A stretch of 5,512 bases of DNA, from the NCBI RefSeq assembly GCF_014359955.1, contig NZ_JACIYL010000242.1, forward strand, positions 1 through 5,512, read 5' to 3'. Positions 1 to 5,512 of this stretch are shown in pieces. The position numbers and the translations under genes were made by a program. Position 1 is the stretch's first letter, and the number at the start of each line of letters is the position of its first letter. The notes under the pieces are model-generated. The model was not told where the DNA came from. It saw nothing but the letters and a program-made list of their open reading frames with translations, and did not search any database. Source of the DNA: Thermogutta sp. GTDB lineage: Bacteria > Planctomycetota > Planctomycetia > Pirellulales > Thermoguttaceae.

Positions 1-2225
1 CTACAACCGACCTCCCCGCCGAAGAGAGTCGGTTTCAAATTTACTTTCAAAGCACCGGCACACTGTGGTTGGACGATGTGGAGTTGACCCCGGTTCCAGA
101 TTTCCGACCGCAGAGACTTCCGCAGCTTTCTGCGAGCGCCGATCAGAATTTCTTTCCCAATAGCAGTTTTGAACTGGGAGGTTTTGGCTGGGGAAGCCTC
201 GGCCAGGGCAGGACATCCTGGGCAACAAACCTCTTCCGTCTGGAAGGTGAGCTTGACGAATCACAGGCGTACCACGGGCGCCGGAGCTGGAAGTTGACGG
301 TTTCCCGCGAGAACCGTTTGCTCACCTACTTTGACTATTTTGATCCTTCGGTCACGGAACTTCGACGGGTTCTCATCGCCCATGAAGGCTGGGTGCCACT
401 CGAACCCGGGAAAACCTACGAGTTCTCGGCAGCGGTCAAAGCAAACCGGGTCCCCGTGCCTGTTACCGTGCAGATCAAACAGGATGAGCGCACCCGAACG
501 TGGAACTTTCAGGTGGGAAATGAGTGGCAACGGTTGAGTGTCCGTTTCAGAGCCGAAGGGGCCTACGCCTACGGGGCTATTGGGCTGGATGCGAGCCATT
601 CTGACCAGGACACAACCCTCTGGATTGATGCCGTTCAATTCCGGTGCGTGCCTTCTCAAGAAGGTTCGGTCCCCTATGCCCCCGCTCGACTGGTCGAGTC
701 GTGCGTGGTCACCGATCAGCCGGGAAATATTTTCACAGCCCCCGACCAGGGCCTGACCCTTCGGCTGCGGGCCTACAATGCAGATTCAAAAACTCATCAA
801 GTGCGTGGAAAGCTTTCCATCGATGATTACCGCGACCGAACAGTTCATACGGAAACCGTGGCTGTGGATATCCCGCCCGACACATGCGTGGAAAAGGTCT
901 TCAATGGGCTCCTGGTCGGTAAGAAAGGTTTTTTCCGCATCACCTGGCAGGCGGAAGGGGCACCCAAGCAGGTGTTGCGGACGGCACTTATCGAACCATA
1001 TCGCGAACAGGATAGTATCTTTGGAATGAATCACGCCTTTCCCGTGGATTTCCTGATGCCGCTGGCCCATCAGGCTGGGTTGAGGTGGTGGCGGGATTGG
1101 TCGTGTCAGTGGCGGCTTGTCCAACCTGCCCCTGACGCTCCGTTCGACTTTGCCATTCCGGACCAGCAGATCCACCGTGTGCTGGCACTCCACGGAAATA
1201 TCCTCATGCTGCTGCCCTTCCCTGCCACTCCGTGGGCCGCGGCCGCCGATTTAGAGCGCATCGCAAAAGACGCCCAATCGAATTCCTACCTCAAGGAACG
1301 TCTGGTGGTCGCGCAGAAGCCCAAAGACATCTCGGCCTTTGAGGCTTATGTCCGCGCCGCGGTCACGCACTACCGAGACCGTGTGCGCTGTATTGAAATC
1401 CTCAACGAACCGCTGTTCACGAGTTACGCCCTGCCCAACTCCTACGGGTGGCAGGTGTCCGACTATATCGACTTACTGCGATCAGCGTACCAGGCCGCGA
1501 AAGAGGTCCATCCCGATTGTTTGGTGGTGGGCGGGATCGCCGCCCCGCCTGAATCCCGCTGGGTTCGCGACTTCATCGAAGCGGGTGGCCTCGCCTGGTG
1601 TGACGTGATGAATCTCCATCTCTATCCGCACCGCGGATCGCCCGACGCTTACGAAGAAGCCTTTCTTCGCTGCCGCGACATGATGCGTCAGGCAGGTTTT
1701 GCAAGCAAACCAATCTGGGTCACCGAGATCGGCTGCTACGCGGATGACGATCCACCGTCCCTTCCATTTCGGGTGGGAGACGACGCCATGAACCGGAGCC
1801 TGCGCCCCAGCGAGTGGCGGGCCTCCATCGACCTGGTCAAATTTGCCGCCGTGATGGGATCTGCGGGAGTGACGAAGATCTTCTATCACGCGGGAACCTG
1901 CGGTCCCCTCAACGAGAATACCGCCGGAAATATCTTTTTCGAGTATGGCGGATGCCCGCGGAAAATGTATGCCGCGCAGGCCGCTCTGGCGCAGTTCCTT
2001 GGCCCCGATCTGGTATTCCTGGGAAAAGAATCCTGGCACCCCTCCCTCCAGGTGTATCGTTTCCGAAGCCGAGGGCGAGAGGTTGTCGTCATGTGGGCTA
2101 AGAAGCCCATACAGTGGCAGGTGCCGGCCCAGTACGAGGTCTTCGACTTGATGGGAAATTCCCTCATCGTCTCGGAATTGACACTGGACGACGAACCGGT
2201 CTATCTTGTTCGAAAAGGCCCTTGA
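1..2225 (+). CDS. Modular clan GH-A-type glycoside hydrolase with tandem carbohydrate-binding-like modules (5'-partial)
   Basis: This is probably a secreted enzyme that binds and hydrolyses a plant- or algal-type polysaccharide; the substrate cannot be told from sequence. The frame is open from the window edge (first full codon at 3) to TGA at 2223-2225, giving 740 visible residues. The first in-frame start-like codon, TTG at 69, falls inside a conserved beta-strand (TLWLDDVEL), so the true start and any signal peptide lie upstream. Visible order: the tail of one CBM4/9-like jelly roll (3-about 95), a complete second one (147-650), a beta-sandwich (about 660-1000), a TIM barrel (about 1011-1990) and a C-terminal beta-rich segment. 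The barrel has RWWRDW (1083-1100), acid/base Glu in LNEP (Glu at 1407), HLYP (1617-1628) and nucleophile Glu in VTEIG (Glu at 1725). The catalytic glutamates are 106 residues apart. This resembles GH39, GH5 and related GH-A families, but I cannot assign one. The hydrolase call is firm; family and substrate are open. Confidence 0.85.
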   Translation, partial: TTDLPAEESRFQIYFQSTGTLWLDDVELTPVPDFRPQRLPQLSASADQNFFPNSSFELGGFGWGSLGQGRTSWATNLFRLEGELDESQAYHGRRSWKLTVSRENRLLTYFDYFDPSVTELRRVLIAHEGWVPLEPGKTYEFSAAVKANRVPVPVTVQIKQDERTRTWNFQVGNEWQRLSVRFRAEGAYAYGAIGLDASHSDQDTTLWIDAVQFRCVPSQEGSVPYAPARLVESCVVTDQPGNIFTAPDQGLTLRLRAYNADSKTHQVRGKLSIDDYRDRTVHTETVAVDIPPDTCVEKVFNGLLVGKKGFFRITWQAEGAPKQVLRTALIEPYREQDSIFGMNHAFPVDFLMPLAHQAGLRWWRDWSCQWRLVQPAPDAPFDFAIPDQQIHRVLALHGNILMLLPFPATPWAAAADLERIAKDAQSNSYLKERLVVAQKPKDISAFEAYVRAAVTHYRDRVRCIEILNEPLFTSYALPNSYGWQVSDYIDLLRSAYQAAKEVHPDCLVVGGIAAPPESRWVRDFIEAGGLAWCDVMNLHLYPHRGSPDAYEEAFLRCRDMMRQAGFASKPIWVTEIGCYADDDPPSLPFRVGDDAMNRSLRPSEWRASIDLVKFAAVMGSAGVTKIFYHAGTCGPLNENTAGNIFFEYGGCPRKMYAAQAALAQFLGPDLVFLGKESWHPSLQVYRFRSRGREVVVMWAKKPIQWQVPAQYEVFDLMGNSLIVSELTLDDEPVYLVRKGP
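147..650 (+). other. CBM4/9-like carbohydrate-binding module (domain within the glycoside hydrolase)
   Basis: This segment opens with the Asn-rich signature usual for this fold (NFFPNSSFELGGFGW). It continues through the Gly-Arg-Arg-Ser-Trp-Lys-Leu strand and the LEPGKTYEFSAAVKA strand, and closes with TTLWIDAVQF. These are hallmarks of the CBM4/9/22 galactose-binding-like jelly roll, which usually binds polysaccharide chains. The 22 residues encoded before position 69 end in GTLWLDDVEL, the same closing strand, so a sister module precedes it. The fold is recognised by pattern. Actual sugar binding is inferred and could be lost, since many such modules have only a structural role. Confidence 0.65.
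1011..1990 (+). other. GH-A-type (beta/alpha)8 catalytic barrel (domain within the glycoside hydrolase)
   Basis: The domain starts at DSIFGMNHAF. Next comes a strand ending in an arginine (GLRWWRDW), placed like the conserved Arg of clan GH-A. The end of strand 4 carries IEILNEP, with the presumed acid/base Glu at 1407-1409. The strand 5-6 region reads VVGGIAAPP and then MNLHLYPH, whose His and Tyr usually contact the substrate or nucleophile. Strand 7 carries PIWVTEIG, with the nucleophile Glu at 1725-1727, and strand 8 reads KIFYHAG. All the expected retaining-mechanism residues are present, so it should be active. Barrel edges are estimated from where the motifs begin and end. Confidence 0.75.
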
Positions 2226-2267
2226 GCCCCTTTCTGTGCTTGCACTTTCCCACGGGCAGTCAATATG
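2226..2267 (+). promoter_or_regulatory. Short intergenic gap and start codon of the addA-like gene, without a clear Shine-Dalgarno
   Basis: The 39 bases between the stop of the hydrolase gene and the ATG at 2265 contain no AGGAGG-like sequence; the nearest purine-rich stretch, GGGCAG, is a poor match. Both genes are in the same frame. Reading back from 2265 in that frame gives no ATG, GTG or TTG before the upstream TGA, and the next downstream candidate (GTG at 2313) lies almost on Walker A. The ATG at 2265 is therefore the only sensible start. Translation may be coupled to the upstream gene or begin without a Shine-Dalgarno. I see no promoter or terminator here. Confidence 0.5.
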
Positions 2268-5200
2268 GCAAAAAAAGGTGGCGGCAGTGGACCAGCGACG
2301 GCTCAGAAAAACGTGATCATTCGGGCAAGCGCCGGGTCCGGAAAAACCTATCAACTCACCAATCGCTTGCTCGCGCTTCTGTTCGCCGGAACTCCGGTCG
2401 AAAGCATCCTCGCCACCACGTTCAGCAGAAAAGCGGCGGGCGAGATCCTCGATCGGCTGATGTCGCGGCTGGCAAAAGCCGCCCAGGATAGCGAAGAGTG
2501 TGAGCAATTGAGCCGTGCGATTGGGGTGGATGTTACTCCGCAGGCGTGCCGTGCCATTCTCCGAAAAATCATTAAGTATTTCCACCACGTCCAAATTCGG
2601 ACACTCGATAGTTTTTTCGTTCGGGCAGCACAAGCGCTCAATTTCGAGCTGGGACTCTGGCCGGATTGGCAGATCGACGAAGGGGACCAAACGGAACGCA
2701 TCAACCGGATCATCCTCGCGGAAATCCTCCACGAGCGGGATCGGGTACGACAGTGGATGCAATTCCTCTTCAAGGGGCAAGCAGTCCGGACCATCACCAC
2801 GCAGCTTCGTGATATCATCGCGGCCTATTACGAAAATGTTTTTCTGGAAGCGGAACCGACGGCCTGGCAGGCCGTGGACAAACGGCCGACGCTCTCGTCC
2901 GCGGAACTGACGAAGGCCGTTGCCCAGCTTCGAAAACTGTCAGGTCGGGATTACAAGAATTCGCTGCTGGACGCCCTGGAGGCGGATCTCGAACGGGCTT
3001 CCAGCGAAAACTGGGAAGAATTTCTGAAACGCGGAATCGCTGCAAAGGTGGCTGCCGGAGAAAACCGGTACAGAAAAGTAGAAATTCCCCCCGAGCTTGA
3101 AATAGCCTATCAGCCTCTGGTCGATCACGCGAAGGCGGTCATCCTCAACAGGCTTGTGGAGCAGACACTTGCCACTTACGAACTTCTCCACGAATTCCAC
3201 CAACACTATGCGGCGGCCATCCGGGAGCGGGGAATACTCCGTTTCAGTGACGTGGCACGGCTGCTGCGCGACTATTTGCAGGCCACCGGGTCGGCAGGAC
3301 TTTCCCTTTGGCAGCGAAGACTCGGTTGGCGGATCCGCCATCTGCTTCTGGATGAATTCCAGGACACGTCCGCCGTGCAGTGGGCTGTTCTGGCGCCATT
3401 CGCGGAGGAAGTCTGCCGATCGCATGATGGCTCGTTCTTCTGCGTCGGCGACGTGAAGCAATCCATCTATGGCTGGCGGGGCAGTGAACCGGAAATCTTT
3501 GCACGGATCGAATCCGAGCTGCCCGAGGTGGATGTCCAGAATCTTGACGTCACCTGGCGGTCGAGCCCGATTATTGTGGATGTCGTTAACGATGTCTTTT
3601 CCAGACTCACGGAGAACCCCGTGATCATCCGCGGGGATAACCTGCCTTTCTGGCGGCGTGCTGCGGAGGCCTGGGTTTCCCGGTTTAGCGTGCACCACAC
3701 CAAGCGTGTGGAGTACCCCGGTTACTGCTGCGTTGTGGTTCGCCAAAAAGGGGGTCAGTCGGAGGAAGATCAATCCGATGGCGAAGACGTGACTCTTGCG
3801 GATCCGATTTTGGTGAACTGGATTGGAGAGGTCTATCAGGCCCCGAGCAAGCCCACCATTGGAGTCCTCGTTCGCAGAAACGCTGCCATCGACCCCATTG
3901 TGGCGGCCTTGCGGGGGGCGGGCTTTGAAGTCAGCCAGGAGGGGCGCAATCCCGTCACCACTGCTGTTTCGGTTCAGTTGGTCCTGAATGTTTTGCGGAT
4001 TGCCGATCACCCCGGTGATACCGCGGCCGCCTTCCGGCTGGGCCATTCACCCCTGGCCTCCCTTTTGGGCTGGGAGGAGTTTCCCCGGTGGGACGGACCG
4101 ACCCGGCGTGAAAAGTCACTGGAAACGTCTCATCGTCTGCGGGAACGTCTGCTGGACGAGGGCTACGGCAAGGTCATTCGCGAGTTCGCCGACGCGATCA
4201 GTGAATACACCCCCCGTGAAGAACATTTGTGGCTGGAAAAACTCGTGGAACTGGCACATACCTACGACGGACAGCGGACCCTCAGGGCGGACGACTTTAT
4301 CAGATGGCTGGAACATCAACAGGTGGCTGACCCGCAACTCACCCGGATCCGCGTGATGACGATTCACGGTGCCAAGGGCCTGCAATTTGACGCCGTCTTT
4401 CTTCCCGACCTGGATGAGCCTGTCGGGCGCCGCACAGGTCAGCTTGTCTTCACTCGACCAGCTCCCGGTAAGCCGATTGATTGGGTCTTCCGGGGCCTCA
4501 ATCAGGAGCTCGTTAAGGCCAATGTTTTTGAATCCGACCTGGTTGAGCGCTACTATGCATTCCAACAGCGATGTGTGGAGGAAGATTTTTCGTTGCTCTA
4601 TGTGGCCATGACACGGGCGATTCACGGTCTTTATATATTCGTGTCGCCAGCCGGCTCAGGCCGCTCGGGGCCACCTAAAACACTGGCCAGCATTGTGTGG
4701 AATGGGCTGCGCACGGAGCCGCCCCGAACTCCGGGCGATATTCTGTTCGAGCGCGGCCAGCGTGACTGGTTCGCCCGGTGCCCGAGCAGCGTATCCCCTC
4801 CCCCGGTGGAGCACGAGACAACTCCTGTTCTTTCGCACGTGAGAAACCGACCGGGGCGTCTTCGCCGCTCCATCCCGTGGAGGACACCTCACGAAGTGGA
4901 GGGAACCGGAATATCCGCCGATGTCGTCTTGCGATTCCAACCGGTCCGATCGCTTGCAAAGGGAAGTGTGTGGCACATGTGGTTTTCCCGGGTTCGCTGG
5001 GTCGATCACCAGGGAATCCCCTCGCCGGAAGAATTGCGGAAAACGTTGGCCCCCTATCCCGAAATGTCCGACGCCTTCGAGACGCTCTATCGCGAATTCG
5101 TGGAAATGCTCGGCAGGCCGAAGGTCAAGCAGGCCCTCAGTCTTGCCGAATACCAGGGCGGGTCCTTCTCGAAGGACAACGTGCCCGCTCAAGCTGCCGC

Positions 5201-5512
5201 CGGCCTGCAACACCCACGATGGGAAGTTTTTTTGGAACAGCCTTTCGTCGTCGATGCAGCGGGGGCCTTTTGCCGCGGTCAATTCGACCGGGTTGTCGTG
5301 CTCTTCGATGGAGATCAGCCCATCGCGGCTGATGTAGTCGACTTTAAGACAGACGATATCACACCAGACCAGCTTAAGGCACGGGTCGAGTTTTATCGGC
5401 CGCAGCTCATTATGTATCGGGAGGCAGCCGCTCGCTGGTTGCATGTGCCGGGAGAGCGTGTCTCAGCACGTTTGGTGTTCACGCAACTGGGAGAGGTCAT
5501 TCCCATTGTTTA
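2265..5512 (+). CDS. addA: AddA-like ATP-dependent helicase/nuclease, UvrD/RecB family (3'-partial)
   Basis: AddA with AddB unwinds and resects DNA at double-strand breaks, making 3' tails for RecA in the cytoplasm. The frame runs unbroken for 1082 codons and is still open at the window end (final bases TA could begin a stop). Motifs by residue: Walker A ASAGSGKT (21-28), Ia ATTFSRKAAGE (50-60), Ib TLDSFF (113-118), Walker B LLLDEFQDT (360-368), III VGDVKQSIYGWRG (394-406), IV TWRSS (430-434), V TIHGAKGLQFD (699-709), VI LLYVAMTRA (777-785). A Pro/Arg-rich linker (about 795-880) leads to a RecB-type nuclease with His904, Asp1008, Asp1026-X-Lys1028 and Gln1047-X3-Tyr1051. B. subtilis AddA is about 1230 residues, so this one is somewhat short; it lacks the usual N-terminal Q-motif extension. 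RecB or an actinobacterial AdnA/AdnB-type protein are alternatives, but GDVKQSIY and the VVDFKTD nuclease motif favour AddA. No addB is visible. The hydrolase gene ends 39 bases upstream and is probably unrelated in function. Confidence 0.87.
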   Translation, partial: MAKKGGGSGPATAQKNVIIRASAGSGKTYQLTNRLLALLFAGTPVESILATTFSRKAAGEILDRLMSRLAKAAQDSEECEQLSRAIGVDVTPQACRAILRKIIKYFHHVQIRTLDSFFVRAAQALNFELGLWPDWQIDEGDQTERINRIILAEILHERDRVRQWMQFLFKGQAVRTITTQLRDIIAAYYENVFLEAEPTAWQAVDKRPTLSSAELTKAVAQLRKLSGRDYKNSLLDALEADLERASSENWEEFLKRGIAAKVAAGENRYRKVEIPPELEIAYQPLVDHAKAVILNRLVEQTLATYELLHEFHQHYAAAIRERGILRFSDVARLLRDYLQATGSAGLSLWQRRLGWRIRHLLLDEFQDTSAVQWAVLAPFAEEVCRSHDGSFFCVGDVKQSIYGWRGSEPEIFARIESELPEVDVQNLDVTWRSSPIIVDVVNDVFSRLTENPVIIRGDNLPFWRRAAEAWVSRFSVHHTKRVEYPGYCCVVVRQKGGQSEEDQSDGEDVTLADPILVNWIGEVYQAPSKPTIGVLVRRNAAIDPIVAALRGAGFEVSQEGRNPVTTAVSVQLVLNVLRIADHPGDTAAAFRLGHSPLASLLGWEEFPRWDGPTRREKSLETSHRLRERLLDEGYGKVIREFADAISEYTPREEHLWLEKLVELAHTYDGQRTLRADDFIRWLEHQQVADPQLTRIRVMTIHGAKGLQFDAVFLPDLDEPVGRRTGQLVFTRPAPGKPIDWVFRGLNQELVKANVFESDLVERYYAFQQRCVEEDFSLLYVAMTRAIHGLYIFVSPAGSGRSGPPKTLASIVWNGLRTEPPRTPGDILFERGQRDWFARCPSSVSPPPVEHETTPVLSHVRNRPGRLRRSIPWRTPHEVEGTGISADVVLRFQPVRSLAKGSVWHMWFSRVRWVDHQGIPSPEELRKTLAPYPEMSDAFETLYREFVEMLGRPKVKQALSLAEYQGGSFSKDNVPAQAAAGLQHPRWEVFLEQPFVVDAAGAFCRGQFDRVVVLFDGDQPIAADVVDFKTDDITPDQLKARVEFYRPQLIMYREAAARWLHVPGERVSARLVFTQLGEVIPIV
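4962..5512 (+). other. RecB-type PD-(D/E)XK nuclease domain (C-terminus of the AddA-like protein)
   Basis: The domain opens with GSVWHMW, matching the conserved G-x-x-x-H of RecB-family nucleases (His904, codon at 4974). It continues with WEVFLEQPF (from 5220), GQFDRVVV (Asp1008 at 5286), VVDFKTDD (Asp1026 at 5340, Lys1028 at 5346) and YRPQLIMY (Gln1047 at 5403, Tyr1051 at 5415). This is the complete metal-binding and catalytic set, so nuclease activity is expected. The final segment, RLVFTQLGEVIPIV, resembles the last beta-strands of AddA proteins, so little of the gene should be missing beyond the window. Confidence 0.8.

Noticed and set aside
2224..2256. Possible terminator hairpin between the genes (AGCCC pairing with GGGC).
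   Set aside because: The stem is only about four base pairs with a loop of more than 20 bases and no T-run follows, so it is not a credible terminator.
1482..2780. A 432-codon open frame on the minus strand spanning the junction of the two genes.
   Set aside because: It overlaps recognisable domains of both plus-strand genes (hydrolase strands 5-8 and the helicase N-terminus), shows no motif I know, and long antisense frames are common in GC-rich genes with G/C-biased third positions.
1239..4030. Two copies of the palindrome GCGGCCGC (1239-1246 and 4023-4030).
   Set aside because: Both lie in alanine-coding stretches of GC-rich genes, where this octamer arises easily; there is no shared flanking sequence to suggest a functional element.
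2940..4046. A 368-codon open frame on the minus strand.
   Set aside because: It lies wholly opposite helicase motifs II-IV of the AddA-like gene and has no recognisable domain; it is best explained as a mirror of plus-strand codon bias.
4777..4870. Possible frameshift in the AddA-like gene, because the Pro/Arg-rich stretch looks unlike the rest of the protein.
   Set aside because: Reading the frame codon by codon shows no stop, and helicase motif VI upstream and nuclease motifs downstream are in the same frame, so the stretch is a linker. A compensated double frameshift cannot be fully excluded.
4656..5444. A 262-codon minus-strand frame and overlapping plus-strand frames of 138 and 184 codons.
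   Set aside because: The plus-strand frame encoding the linker and RecB-type nuclease covers the same bases with clear catalytic motifs; the other frames have none.

Overview
The window carries two long protein genes, both on the + strand and both cut by a window edge. They fill nearly all of it: only 39 bases (2226-2264) lie between them. I see no RNA genes, mobile elements, CRISPR arrays or clear terminators.

Organism: the DNA is GC-rich (high fifties percent by eye) with a strong G/C preference at third codon positions. It encodes a large multidomain secreted-type glycoside hydrolase next to an AddA-type recombination helicase-nuclease, and the second gene has no convincing Shine-Dalgarno sequence. 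This fits a free-living, polysaccharide-degrading bacterium. A planctomycete is my best guess, but it rests on gene style rather than a marker gene and is weak.

Region 1 (1-2225) is the 3' part of a modular glycoside hydrolase. In order it shows the tail of one jelly-roll carbohydrate-binding-like module, a complete second such module, a beta-sandwich segment, a clan GH-A type (beta/alpha)8 barrel with both catalytic glutamates (Asn-Glu-Pro and Thr-Glu-Ile-Gly contexts), and a short C-terminal beta-rich segment. Its start, and any signal peptide, lie upstream of the window.

Region 2 (2265-5512) is one uninterrupted reading frame of 1082 complete codons, with no stop before the window ends. 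It encodes a superfamily 1 UvrD/RecB-family helicase with a C-terminal RecB-type nuclease, best called AddA-like. The main helicase motifs and the nuclease residues (His, Asp, Asp-X-Lys, Gln-X3-Tyr) are all present, so it looks like a working double-strand-break end-processing enzyme. Its partner AddB is not in the window.

The two genes have no obvious functional link. Their tight same-strand spacing suggests co-transcription, which may be no more than chance proximity. I found no strong evidence of an undescribed system. The points most worth a second look are the family placement and tandem-module architecture of the hydrolase, the RecB-like N-terminus of the AddA-like protein, and the unusual gene pairing.
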